A DNA stretch of 64,000 bases from Escherichia hormaechei_A (GTDB lineage: Bacteria > Pseudomonadota > Gammaproteobacteria > Enterobacterales > Enterobacteriaceae): the NCBI GenBank assembly GCA_042434945.1, contig CP170191.1, forward strand, positions 2,976,001 to 3,040,000. Direction: 5' to 3'. Of this stretch, positions 41,500-50,809 are shown one piece after another. The stretch's first letter is position 1; every line of letters starts with the position of its first letter. A program made the translations under genes and the position numbers. The notes beneath the pieces were generated by a model. The model saw only the letters and a list, made by a program, of their open reading frames with translations, ran no database searches and was not told the origin of the DNA.

Positions 41500-42279
41500 C
41501 TAGAAGGAAGTACGGGAATATTTCGTGAAAGTATGGAACTTGCGGTTCATTGATACCATTTTGAATCTCTCTGAGTTCCACAGCATTCCTGAGAGATACC
41601 AATAAAAATAGTACGGCTGCAACATACATATTATTTCAGACGCAATGCAGGGTGAAACTTTTATAATTTTCCAGTTTAGCATACGCTGATCAATATGAGT
41701 CATAATATGTCCGTCTAGTCCAAAATCATAGGTGTATCCATAAAGCCTATTTTTATCAGCCCATTCAATAATTTCAGTTTGAAGCTTTTCCCTCTTGTTT
41801 GCTGATATGTGTTTCCAGTAGCAGGCATTGAGTATCTCGTTCCACTGTTCAAGCGGATTATTTATCTTTTTTTTATCTTCAACAATCGTGTTAAGGTTGT
41901 AGTATCTGGTTTCCTTACCAAACTCTGATAGCATTGTCAGAATTAATTCCTGCTCATCGTTGAGTTTCCATTCATTGTTGTTTCTATTATTATAATTTTC
42001 AGCAATAGCCACGGCCGTCTCATGTAAGGCCAATATATCATGACCTTTCTCCCTCAGTTGCTTATATGATGGTTTATGAAATTCATTTTCAATCATAAAC
42101 TGCACTACATATATAATTTTAAAGAATCGCTCCAGCCCCGTTGATAGTTGGAAGAAAGCGTTATAAAAGCTTCCTTTATCGTGATACTTGCACTTATTTA
42201 GAGCCGTTAATCCTCCACGTAGCGAAGCGCTTGCCAGTAATGCCTCTGTTGTGAATTGCTGGAAGGATGCACCAAGCAT
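41500..42279 (-). CDS. Unassigned 259-residue, predominantly helical protein
   Basis: I do not recognise the family. The protein is A/T-rich in codon use, mostly helical by eye and soluble, with patterns AFFQLSTGLERFFKIIYVVQF (about 41-61) and LREKGHDILALHE (about 75-87). Such G-L-E-R-F-x-K and G-H-x-I segments occur in HEPN-like proteins, but the HEPN RNase motif R-x4-6-H is not clearly present, so that is only a hint. AGGAG precedes ATG 42279. It is divergent from the dGTPase-like gene across 110 bases containing a 10-bp direct repeat, which suggests a shared regulatory region. Confidence 0.6.
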   Translation of the reverse strand: MLGASFQQFTTEALLASASLRGGLTALNKCKYHDKGSFYNAFFQLSTGLERFFKIIYVVQFMIENEFHKPSYKQLREKGHDILALHETAVAIAENYNNRNNNEWKLNDEQELILTMLSEFGKETRYYNLNTIVEDKKKINNPLEQWNEILNACYWKHISANKREKLQTEIIEWADKNRLYGYTYDFGLDGHIMTHIDQRMLNWKIIKVSPCIASEIICMLQPYYFYWYLSGMLWNSERFKMVSMNRKFHTFTKYSRTSF

Positions 42280-42299
42280 ATAAACTCCTGTTAAGTTTT

Positions 42300-42349
42300 A
42301 AATCAGTAAAATCTAGTCTAAATCTTTTCAAGCCTCTAAAAATCAGTAA
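42300..42349. repeat. Two 10-bp direct repeats between divergent genes
   Basis: AAATCAGTAA at 42300-42309 and again at 42340-42349, exactly 40 bp apart (about four helical turns), within the 110-bp divergent promoter region. Possible regulator sites. Confidence 0.4.
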
Positions 42350-42389
42350 GATAGGTAGTTACATTCACCAAACTTTCTGAGAGACATAA

Positions 42390-43634
42390 ATGATTAACGA
42401 TAATGATGTTAAAGTCTTTGCAAAAGAAAAGGAAGAAATGCTGATCAGCAAGCTTTCTTCTGGCAGAGAGCATTCTCCGTCGAGTGCAGATACAAGGCAA
42501 AGAAACGAATTTGAGCGAGACTATGCGCGCATTCTTTACTCTTCTTCGTTCCGGCGGTTACAGGGAAAGATGCAGCTGTTTGAAGTCGATCCTCAAAAAT
42601 TTAACCGTAACAGACTGACTCATAGCCTGGAAGTCGCCCAGATTGCCCGAAGCATCGCATCCGAACTTGAACTTGAACATCACGTTGTAGCCGAACTGGC
42701 TGCGCTTGCGCACGATATTGGCAATCCTCCGTTCGGCCACTCCGGCGAAAAACAACTTAACAAGATTGCTAAGGACTTCGGCGGCTACGAGGGCAATGCG
42801 CAGGCACTCAGAATACTCAGAAGTCTTGAGATAAAGCATCCATATTGCCCCGGCCTCAACCTCACCCACCGCGCCATTCTCTCTGTGGTTAAATATCCCT
42901 TTAAAAATGAAAATGGCAACAAAAAATTTCTTTATGATAATGACTACAAATACTTCACAGACTTAGTAAATAAATATGAATTAGATTTGCAGCCAGGTGA
43001 AAAAACTATTGATGCGCAGATAATGGATCTGTCAGACGAAATTGCATATGCCGCGCATGACCTTGAAGATGCACTAAGCCGTAGTATGGTCAGCATTGAG
43101 GATATCGTTTATGAGTTTGGAAGATCCGATTACAAAGATTCAATTGGTTTATTAAATGAAATAATTGAAAATTCAAAAGCCACAGCTTCGAAAGCATTCA
43201 GACTAAATTCATCCGAAGAGTTCGCCATTATATTCAGAAAAGAATTGACATCCAATATTGTTAATGTGCTTGTTAATGATATTACTGTCACTCAGGGTGA
43301 AAATAGCTTCAGGCAACTTGGGTTTGGCACTAAAAAAAATCTGTCTTCCGGTCTTAAAGATATCGTATTTAAAGTCATCATGCGCAAAAGAGACATTAAA
43401 AGCTATGAGCACAAAGGGAACATGATTATCACAGATTTATTTAATTTCTATAATTCTGACAATAACATAGAATTTATATCACCCCAACTGTATCGGACGC
43501 TTCCGGAAGAAAAAATTAACAATGAAATAAATCCTCTTTATCAAAAAGATAAAGAACGGGCAATTGTCGACTACATCTCTGGCATGATGGACACGTTTGC
43601 CATCCGCGAGTGGGAAACGCATTGCAGAAAATGA
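42390..43634 (+). CDS. dGTPase-like HD-domain triphosphohydrolase
   Basis: A 414-residue protein of the Dgt family, which hydrolyses dGTP/dNTPs to deoxynucleosides and triphosphate. HD metal ligands are visible: His78 (NRLTHSLEVAQIARSI), His108-Asp109 (AHDIGNPPFGHSGE) and Asp213/Asp216 in IMDLSDEIAYAAHDLEDAL. It starts with the family segment RDYARILYSSSFRRLQGKMQLF. It is shorter than housekeeping E. coli Dgt (505). dGTPases in islands are known to restrict phage by draining dNTP pools; I infer that role here because the next genes are a defence operon. Low-G+C codon use compared with the helicase gene. Confidence 0.85.
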   Translation: MINDNDVKVFAKEKEEMLISKLSSGREHSPSSADTRQRNEFERDYARILYSSSFRRLQGKMQLFEVDPQKFNRNRLTHSLEVAQIARSIASELELEHHVVAELAALAHDIGNPPFGHSGEKQLNKIAKDFGGYEGNAQALRILRSLEIKHPYCPGLNLTHRAILSVVKYPFKNENGNKKFLYDNDYKYFTDLVNKYELDLQPGEKTIDAQIMDLSDEIAYAAHDLEDALSRSMVSIEDIVYEFGRSDYKDSIGLLNEIIENSKATASKAFRLNSSEEFAIIFRKELTSNIVNVLVNDITVTQGENSFRQLGFGTKKNLSSGLKDIVFKVIMRKRDIKSYEHKGNMIITDLFNFYNSDNNIEFISPQLYRTLPEEKINNEINPLYQKDKERAIVDYISGMMDTFAIREWETHCRK

Positions 43635-44059
43635 CCTGACTGACATGCAGATCAACAGCAGATTCAGCTCCACTCTTTTCACTGGACAGAACAGTGATTC
43701 TGTCCATTACCCACGTCCTTATCCCCCCGCTTCTGTGGATAAACCACATCTGGTGCGCCTGTGCCAGCCTCTGCCGTGTTAATTGCACTCGCTCCGTGCA
43801 AATCGTGTTTTTCAACCTGGACGAAAGAGCACATTCGGAAATAATGTCCAGTGACAAAGTCAGTCAGATCGGAATTAATCATCTTTACTTTACTGCGTAA
43901 CTACAAATCGCACGGTTTCTAAACATCATATGTCCGCTGCTCGCTCAAAGCAGACCTTATGACCTCGATTTCTGGCAGATCCGAGCCAAGAGCAAAAATT
44001 GATATCCTCAATCGGCCTCATGCTTAAGGGGAACATCTCCCCCTTTTTATGTAACCAGT
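43635..44059. other. 425-base gap between convergent dGTPase-like gene and sngC
   Basis: No convincing gene. It holds a perfect inverted repeat, GGACAGAA-CAGTGA-TTCTGTCC (43684-43705), and a terminator-like AAGGGG...CCCCTT hairpin with five T (44026-44049) on the plus strand. The rest is A/T-rich with many stops in all frames. Confidence 0.5.
44026..44049 (+). terminator. Terminator facing from the dGTPase-like gene
   Basis: AAGGGG-8-base loop-CCCCTT followed by TTTTAT, located just before the 3' end of the convergent helicase gene. Confidence 0.6.
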
Positions 44060-46258
44060 TTACTGAAGATGTTCTTTCAGCCAGGTACACGCGCCTTCAA
44101 TGTCATACGCTTTTTCCCCAAATCCTTTCGCAAGCAGAAACTCTGGTAAATATTCATCATATTTATCTAAGTACTTTTCTGGAACATTTACAGCAAGATC
44201 AAACGCTGAGGGCAAGCCTGACAGCAGCAGGCCTTTAAGGGCCTGTTGAACAGAAGTGATACTTGAGCCGTCAATTTCTATAACTCCAGCCAATGAATTA
44301 GCTTTAAAGCCACAACGTATGAGCAAGGCTGTAATCGTATTGACAACCTTATCTCCCATCCATGGGAGGATGTAACAGTATTGGCCGCTCGTAAGAAAAT
44401 ACTCATTTTGCAGGTTATAACTCTGGAAGTTACGACTGCCTTCCGCAAATAGGCTTCTGGCGGCAGAATCGGCATAATCTACTCTCTTGCTACCTATTGC
44501 TATGCGGTAATCACCTTCCCTATAGATAGCGAGCATTTCCTGACGAACGGCATCATGAACAGACATTCCCCCCCCACTAAATTGTGGTGGCTGACCGCCT
44601 TTGGTCGCCTCTACATAGATAACTTTTTTCTCTGTCTCGATCTCTGTCACTCTCCAGCGCCGCCCACCGAAGGTGATGTGTTGATCTGGTAGCAGTGGGG
44701 AGTCCACAGGCACTGTTCCAAGGGTTCTGTTTCCGGTGACAATGCGGAACTCTTCTGGTGTGTTGAACACGGCATAAAACGTGTAATGGTTAGTCAGTTT
44801 CTCCCCCTCTGCCCCAACAACCATTTCTCCACTAGCGAGTTGAGTGAGCAGGCCACATGCCCCCATATGTTTAAGCAGGCTTTTGAAATCGCCTATATCC
44901 ACATTACGGAACGGGCCTGTTTGACATAGCTGTGACCAGAGTTGATCGGCACGAACTCCGCCCCATTGCGCGGTAATTGCAAGAATCTGGTGTAGCAGCG
45001 TGGAGTAATGCATCTGCTGGGAATCGGCAGGCTCAAACCATTGTTTAGAGATCATCAATCTGATCATTGCCATCGACTGGACCAAATGCAGCCGTAGGTG
45101 GTCAACGATACTGCTAGTCACAGTGAGCTCATTTTCTGTAATTAGCATTCTTAGAACTGATGGGGAGTCGCGTCGCCCAGAACGTCCCATACGCTGACGC
45201 AGACTGGAAACAGTATGCGGAGGCGTAACTTGGATAACCGACTTAACCTTACCGATATCAATTCCCAACTCAAGCGTCATTGTACAAACAGCTGTTGTGG
45301 GCAAATTTCCTTTCTGAAGACGAGTTTCAAGCGCTTCCCGCAATTCCTTGGCAAGGGAACCATGGTGGGGAAAGAATTCATTGGGAACAATATGTTCCTC
45401 ACACATGTCGCTCAGCGTTGCCGCAATGCTTTCAGTGCGCTTTCGGCTGTTTGCAAAGACCAAATGAGAATCGCCACGGCAAAGTCTAAAAATGTCAGCG
45501 CAAACGTCATGTTCAGCAGAACTCTGAAGTTCTTCCTCATTTTGGATCACTCGCTCCAGGTATCCTTTGACCTGTACCTGAAGAGTGGCCGTGCTATTAC
45601 TATCTGTAACAGTTACGCAGGGGAGTCGTTTGTCCGGGCGCAACATTTCGGGCACTTTCTCCAGTTCCCCCAGCGTGGCACTCAATGCAACGCGGGGAAT
45701 TGGATTTACCTGGCGACCTAGCACATGGTCAATTCTATTGAGCAGAGAAAGCAGCTGTACACCACGCTCTGAGCCAATAAAAGCATGAAACTCATCAATA
45801 ACGATGTATGCGATTGAAGAAAACGCCTGTTTGAGCCAGCCCATTGAATTTATGAGCAAAGACTCAAGTGACTCAGGTGTAATCAGTAAAATGCCCGCAG
45901 GGTTAGTCCGAGCCTTCTTCTTTATGCTTTGTGGTACATCCCCGTGCCAGGGAGTCACTGGCATTTCCAATGCATCTCCAAGGCTCTCAAGACGACGGTA
46001 CTGATCGTTAATCAATGCCTTCAACGGGCTGATATAGACGATGCTAAATCCATTAGTGAGATCTGCAACTGCCGAACAGGCAGGAAGAAAAAAAGCCTCT
46101 GTTTTACCCGCTGCTGTGCCTGCACTGATTAGCACGTCTCGATCACGGGCTAAAATTGCCGGGATAGAACTCTCCTGCAAGGGCCTTAATGTTGACCACC
46201 CCTGCTTGTAAATCCACTTACGGACGCGGGGATCGAGACTATCATAGGCACTGCTCAT
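44060..46258 (-). CDS. sngC: Shango defence DEAD/DEAH-type helicase (SngC)
   Basis: A 732-residue SF2 helicase. Motif I is SAGTAAGKTEA (Lys52), motif II is the variant DEFH at 155-158 (YIVIDEFHAF), motif III SAT at 193-195, and motif VI QRMGRSGRR at 355-363. The second half (about 400-732) is an Lhr-like accessory region. The start ATG overlaps the sngB stop by 4 bases, so the three genes form a tight operon sngA-sngB-sngC. In Shango the helicase acts with the TerB-like protein and ATPase to block phage; the target is not known to me. Naming rests on the three-gene order and domains. Confidence 0.83.
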   Translation of the reverse strand: MSSAYDSLDPRVRKWIYKQGWSTLRPLQESSIPAILARDRDVLISAGTAAGKTEAFFLPACSAVADLTNGFSIVYISPLKALINDQYRRLESLGDALEMPVTPWHGDVPQSIKKKARTNPAGILLITPESLESLLINSMGWLKQAFSSIAYIVIDEFHAFIGSERGVQLLSLLNRIDHVLGRQVNPIPRVALSATLGELEKVPEMLRPDKRLPCVTVTDSNSTATLQVQVKGYLERVIQNEEELQSSAEHDVCADIFRLCRGDSHLVFANSRKRTESIAATLSDMCEEHIVPNEFFPHHGSLAKELREALETRLQKGNLPTTAVCTMTLELGIDIGKVKSVIQVTPPHTVSSLRQRMGRSGRRDSPSVLRMLITENELTVTSSIVDHLRLHLVQSMAMIRLMISKQWFEPADSQQMHYSTLLHQILAITAQWGGVRADQLWSQLCQTGPFRNVDIGDFKSLLKHMGACGLLTQLASGEMVVGAEGEKLTNHYTFYAVFNTPEEFRIVTGNRTLGTVPVDSPLLPDQHITFGGRRWRVTEIETEKKVIYVEATKGGQPPQFSGGGMSVHDAVRQEMLAIYREGDYRIAIGSKRVDYADSAARSLFAEGSRNFQSYNLQNEYFLTSGQYCYILPWMGDKVVNTITALLIRCGFKANSLAGVIEIDGSSITSVQQALKGLLLSGLPSAFDLAVNVPEKYLDKYDEYLPEFLLAKGFGEKAYDIEGACTWLKEHLQ

Positions 46259-47571
46259 AATTTGAAGTTCGCCAGTCCGTCATCGTCATCGCTTTCCTCT
46301 ATAATGGCGTCATCCATTTCGCTGGGCCTGTCCTCTTCAATCGCCACACCCTCGATTAGTGTTTGCCAGTTCATCGTTCTGTTTTGTTCCAGCACGGCCA
46401 GCATGTCCAGGAAACCTTTTATGGTATTACGGGGGGTACGGAAGTAAGCGTCTCCAATGGTTTTACTACAGTGATGCAGAAATCCAGTCAGTGCCTCATC
46501 TGGAACCAGATAATTCTCTGGATCTCCGCCTGCATAAACATGACGAAGATTTCTCAGTAAAATATACAGTTCCTCAGGGGTGAGGCTGGCAAGATGCAAA
46601 GTGGGAGACGAGTAGTCAATCACTCCTGCTTTTTGCGCGAACCGATTTTCCGCCAGACGTGATTGGAGCGCCTCATAGCTGTAAAGACCTTTGCGTGGAT
46701 CGAAAAGGAGCTCTGGCGTCCCCCCGAGGATAAAACCAATATTCTCGGCTGAACCTTGCAGGCAGTCATTCAGGATCCGCAAAATCTGTTCGTAGTTCGC
46801 TGTTCTTGCTTGCGTATTATTCAGTTTAAAGAGGTTCACCATTTCGTCGAGGCTGACCAAAAGACCGGCATAGCCTGCCTGGCGGACAAAAAGGCTCATC
46901 AGTTTCAAAGAGTCATAGAATGAAGCGTCTGAGATAATAGTCCGAACGTCGAGATCGTTACGGGCATCAGTTTTAGTGGTGTACTCTCCCCGCAACCAGC
47001 GAATAGCATTGGATTTTAGTGTTTCGTTATCCTGCTCATGCCCGCGCCAGAATGAATCAATGACCTTAGCAAAGTCATATCCGCCGACCATATCTGATAG
47101 TGCTGCCAAGCGTTTATGAATAACTGATGAAACCTCGGAGCCGTCCTTGTCAGCTTCCTTCCTTGCCTCCGTAACGAATCTTTCAACAACGCTAAGTAAC
47201 GCATTACCATCCGGCTTGTTTCTGGTGGACATGTTTTTCATAAGCTCTGAGTAGAGATTACGAGCCTGACCTCCCGATGAGTGAATGCGTCTGTCAGGAG
47301 AAAGGTCTGCACTGACTGACACCAGCTTCTTCTCTAACGCAATAGAGCGCACAACACTCAGAAAGAACGTTTTACCAGAACCATATTCACCGATGATAAG
47401 TCTGAAGCTTGCACCACCGTCAGCAATCCTCTCAATATCCTGGTGGAGAGCAGTGATTTCATTCACGCGGCCAACCTGGATATGCTGAATGCCTATCCTT
47501 GGCGTTACGCCTGACTTAAGTGACTGAATAATAGCGTCACGTTCTTTCACTCTTATACGTGTTACAGACAT
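46255..47571 (-). CDS. sngB: Shango defence ATPase (SngB, DUF2791/BrxD-like)
   Basis: A 438-residue P-loop ATPase. It starts with RKERD-type segment VKERDAIIQSLKSGVTPRIGIQHIQVGR, which is typical of BREX BrxD/DUF2791 ATPases. Walker A GEYGSGKT at 61-68 is followed by a Walker-B-like LLVSLDEMVNLF near 242. The acidic tail (EEDRPSEMDDAIIEESDDDD) is notable. It starts 3 bases after sngA and overlaps sngC by 4. A similar ATPase-helicase pairing occurs in type II BREX, but no BREX methylase or PglZ is here. Confidence 0.83.
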   Translation of the reverse strand: MSVTRIRVKERDAIIQSLKSGVTPRIGIQHIQVGRVNEITALHQDIERIADGGASFRLIIGEYGSGKTFFLSVVRSIALEKKLVSVSADLSPDRRIHSSGGQARNLYSELMKNMSTRNKPDGNALLSVVERFVTEARKEADKDGSEVSSVIHKRLAALSDMVGGYDFAKVIDSFWRGHEQDNETLKSNAIRWLRGEYTTKTDARNDLDVRTIISDASFYDSLKLMSLFVRQAGYAGLLVSLDEMVNLFKLNNTQARTANYEQILRILNDCLQGSAENIGFILGGTPELLFDPRKGLYSYEALQSRLAENRFAQKAGVIDYSSPTLHLASLTPEELYILLRNLRHVYAGGDPENYLVPDEALTGFLHHCSKTIGDAYFRTPRNTIKGFLDMLAVLEQNRTMNWQTLIEGVAIEEDRPSEMDDAIIEESDDDDGLANFKL

Positions 47572-47574
47572 TCA

Positions 47575-49884
47575 CTATCCCTCTAATTCTTTGGCAATTT
47601 CCAGGTCAACCCAGATATCATCATCGGCATCGTCCAGCACCGGAGCATCAACCACCGCATAGGACCAGTCATTGATCACCTCAAGCGCACCGCCGAGCAT
47701 CAAATTCAAATTTCCGCACAATTCTGTCGCCTCTTTTCGGGACCACTGTTCTTTCTCCAGCAAACTGCGATAAAGCTGGCTATGTGCGGAGTCAAGCCCC
47801 CCCGCCTCCGTTGATGAGGCTGGAGCGCTTTCTGGCTCTTCCGGTTCTTCTTCGGTGAAAATTGTGTTCAGCAATTTACGAACATCATCCGTGGCAGATT
47901 CGTGGCGGGCAAGTACATTAGCATCCAGTGTGAACCCTGCTGCTGTCTGATCAGTTGGTACAGACGAGACGAGATCATGTTCAGTTGCGGAATGCTGATG
48001 GATATTGCTCGAGACAGATGAGGGATCCAGCCCCAAACTTGAATAAATCTTCTCAAGCTGTTTGATTTCGGCAGGCGCTATCGTCCCATCCGAACAGGCA
48101 ACACTAACGATAACCTTACCCACAGCAGCTTTTTCCGCGGCCCCCATCAACTCAATCCTGCTTTTCATTCCTGTCATATTGGCTGGGGTATGAAGTTGCC
48201 ACGTTAAATACGCATGTAGAGAGCGTTTTTCATCATCGGTGAAGCCAGGATTGTTGTTGATGGCATTCTCAAGCACTTTCTGTTCAGCTTGATCAAGAGA
48301 ATCGTCAATCAAGGCGACCATCGCCCCTAATCTAAGCGTCATTACAGCTGAGATAAATTCAGGAGAAGGTGAGAAGCGTCCACCTTCGGCGGCAGGGAAT
48401 AGAACAAGTGTCCCATCAACATCCGCCTTCACATGGTGATAATACGGGTCAGGTGCCAGACCGTAACCCATCTTCAGAGCAAAGGCCTGCATCAAATCGG
48501 CCTCTTTTTTATTGATCTTATTGGGGCAACTGGCATTCATATGTGCCCAAAAGTCAGCAACTGAGACTAACCCCTCCTTGACGAGGATCGCCTCATCAGC
48601 CCAGCGTTTGAATGAGCTTAATATTTTTTCTGCGCTTTCATTAACGATCTCTGAAGGGAGCAACATAATTGCAGCCGTATCATTGACTGACGTACCTTTC
48701 CTACCAAGGTAGCGACTATAAGCATCAAGTTCATCCGTACATATGTCGGCAAGAGCCATAATTTTCTGGACAGGGCTCTTCAACGCACTTGGATCAGGCA
48801 GGTCGGGAACAGGGAGTCGAACACCTCGCAAACTAGGACTTGCTGGTGTGTAATCTAACCTTAGGCGCGTTTTATTCGCCTTAACGACCATCCCTTCACC
48901 ATATTTGAGGGTGTAACGCCGTTTGAAAAGCGCAGCAAACTCTTTAGCACAGCGGCGAGCCGGGGTACGCAGCGAATACTCGGTGTGGTTTATTACCCAG
49001 TTCAACGCCAGTTCAGCTGATACAGGAACTCCTTCATGTACAGTTTTTGCCAGAGCCAGCTTAAATTGCATGCTGTTGCTGAAACCTGAATTGCTATCGA
49101 GCTCAGTGGCTAAGCCCATGTTCGGGCGCAGAATAGACATGGCTTCGAGTAACTGGGCCGAATATCCACGGAATGAGCGGTTCTCAATGAATACGGATCT
49201 TAACCGAGCGACTTCTTTGAACAGATTACGGAACTCAGCATCAGGGAATTTTGGGTCAGTGGAATCTATGAGCGCTTTTCTTTCCAGGCCGTAGAGGTAG
49301 ATAAAAACATAGCCGATAGGACACGATGGATCAGACCTATCGCTGGCGAGCCAACTGACATACGCACCGCGTGCTTCTGGGGAAAGAGAGGAAAAACTGG
49401 GCCAGTATCCTAATGAACTGTCCTCGTAAAGATAAGAAGTAGGTTTTATCTTACATGTGTCATCAATTAATGATGCCTCATTTCCATCGTCATAATAGCC
49501 GCCTGATTCCTGACCGGAGGGCTTCATACGTTGCCCCACGTAAATGTGGCCACCGCTAATTGCTACACCAGCTACAGTTATCATCTCACCCGGAAGTACC
49601 CATCGAGCTAGTGCACCTGCCGACTTTGAGGTGTTCCGGTAATGATTGGTTGTCACCCGAAGTTCAACACCTCGGCCACCGCTCAATGTAAAAGTTGCAA
49701 GGTTATCGTCATCACTATCATCGTTTCGCACAACCGCCTCTTTTTTCTTGATGTCAGCGAGCCATTCTTTTGGTGGTGCTTTCACAGGGCTTGAAGCATA
49801 AGACTTTGGAGATTTACGTTTTTTCTTTCTAAAAAACAACAAGTAAATGACAAAAATTGCCGCCAAAAACTTCAATAACTCCAT
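47575..49884 (-). CDS. sngA: Shango defence TerB-domain protein (SngA)
   Basis: A 769-residue protein with an N-terminal membrane anchor (MELLKFLAAIFVIYLLFF followed by KKKRKS), a TerB-N-type region (about 60-250, LPGEMITVAGVAISGGHIYVG; GAYVSWLASDRSD), a TerB-like helical domain (about 585-635, GKVIVSVACSDGTIAPAEIKQ) and a C-terminal TerB-C-type region ending in acidic residues. I start at ATG 49882-49884, with TTAAGG 9 bases upstream; the frame allows starts 7 and 19 codons earlier, which would place polar residues ahead of the membrane segment. First gene of the operon. A membrane-anchored sensor role is an inference. Confidence 0.82.
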   Translation of the reverse strand: MELLKFLAAIFVIYLLFFRKKKRKSPKSYASSPVKAPPKEWLADIKKKEAVVRNDDSDDDNLATFTLSGGRGVELRVTTNHYRNTSKSAGALARWVLPGEMITVAGVAISGGHIYVGQRMKPSGQESGGYYDDGNEASLIDDTCKIKPTSYLYEDSSLGYWPSFSSLSPEARGAYVSWLASDRSDPSCPIGYVFIYLYGLERKALIDSTDPKFPDAEFRNLFKEVARLRSVFIENRSFRGYSAQLLEAMSILRPNMGLATELDSNSGFSNSMQFKLALAKTVHEGVPVSAELALNWVINHTEYSLRTPARRCAKEFAALFKRRYTLKYGEGMVVKANKTRLRLDYTPASPSLRGVRLPVPDLPDPSALKSPVQKIMALADICTDELDAYSRYLGRKGTSVNDTAAIMLLPSEIVNESAEKILSSFKRWADEAILVKEGLVSVADFWAHMNASCPNKINKKEADLMQAFALKMGYGLAPDPYYHHVKADVDGTLVLFPAAEGGRFSPSPEFISAVMTLRLGAMVALIDDSLDQAEQKVLENAINNNPGFTDDEKRSLHAYLTWQLHTPANMTGMKSRIELMGAAEKAAVGKVIVSVACSDGTIAPAEIKQLEKIYSSLGLDPSSVSSNIHQHSATEHDLVSSVPTDQTAAGFTLDANVLARHESATDDVRKLLNTIFTEEEPEEPESAPASSTEAGGLDSAHSQLYRSLLEKEQWSRKEATELCGNLNLMLGGALEVINDWSYAVVDAPVLDDADDDIWVDLEIAKELEG

Positions 49885-50354
49885 GATATATAACCTTAAA
49901 ATCATTCTCCATTCACATTTGAAATGTGGTAGGGAATGCATGGCAAGTGGATTAATCTTAAAATAATACGTCTAAATCGCTAGGGTTAAAAGCAAATCGC
50001 AATTAAAATTAACCAATTGATTTAAATAACAAAAACCATTGAATAATTTACTTAACCAGAAGTGAATTTTTAAGGAGTAAAAAGCCTGCTGGGCCATTCG
50101 CCTAAGAATGATGTTGTACTAATGCTAGGTTAACATACGAGCAAATATACTGCGGATGCAGAACTGACCGCTGTATGATGACATTTACCTAGTCGTTGAG
50201 AATTTCGGTAACTATTGGAAAGCCGTTAGAGACTGTACATTCTCGGATTTTAAGAGTAGCTGGTTTAGTTTTGTGTAATAGCTGCGTCAGGTCAAACCTG
50301 ATCTATGAGCAGATATAGCGAGGGGCCCCACGCTGATTTTTATCAACTAATTAA
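49885..50354. other. A/T-rich region upstream of the Shango operon
   Basis: About 470 bases without a supported gene; many stops in every frame. The part next to 49885 must hold the sngA promoter, but I cannot point to a clear -35/-10 pair. Confidence 0.4.
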
Positions 50355-50705
50355 GCTATGAGCTGAGTTGTGCCGAAGTTAAGATATACTCATCACCTAC
50401 GTTGATGAGCTGAAGAGCATCTCTGACGCCATTAATGCAGTTTATCCGGAGAGCGGATAAGTTCTGTATCATTCACATGGTGAGTAATAGCCTGCGGCTC
50501 GTATCTTAGAAGGACTACAAAGCATTAACCCATGACCTGGGCTACCAGCGGCAGAGGCTGTTTTACACGACGAATACCATTGCCAGATTGGACAGTGTGA
50601 TCCGGCATACCATTAAAAAGTGCAAGGTACTCCCGACAGATTACTCATTAAAAAGTTGTATCGCTATCAACCCTGTCAGTATCGCTAAAAAGACGATGAT
50701 GTTCA
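50355..50705 (+). pseudogene. Decayed IS256-family transposase remnant
   Basis: Translated in pieces the plus strand gives DILITYVDELKSISDAINAVYPE, then KFCIIHMVSNSLRLVS-stop-KDYKALTHDL, then YTTNTIARLDSVIRHTIKK and CKVLPTDYSLKSCIAINPVS. These correspond in order to the IS256/IS1414-type transposase segments for the second and third catalytic acidic regions (VDGLKGFPDAINTVYP, LCIVHMVRNSL, YTTNAIESLNSVIRHAIKKRKVFPTD). Frameshifts, stops and an internal deletion after DL show it is dead. No terminal inverted repeats found. Confidence 0.65.
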
Positions 50706-50809
50706 GGGGAGCTCGTATCGTCTTATTATCAGCTCTATGCTCTTCTGCACAGCCACATCTGAGAAAAGGCAGTCACATTGAATCACGTACGCGCTCTCAA
50801 GGTACCGGA

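Noticed and set aside
44060..49884. Interpretation of the ATPase-helicase genes as a BREX locus
   Set aside because: No PglX methylase, PglZ, BrxC-like or BrxL gene is present; the TerB-domain partner fits Shango.
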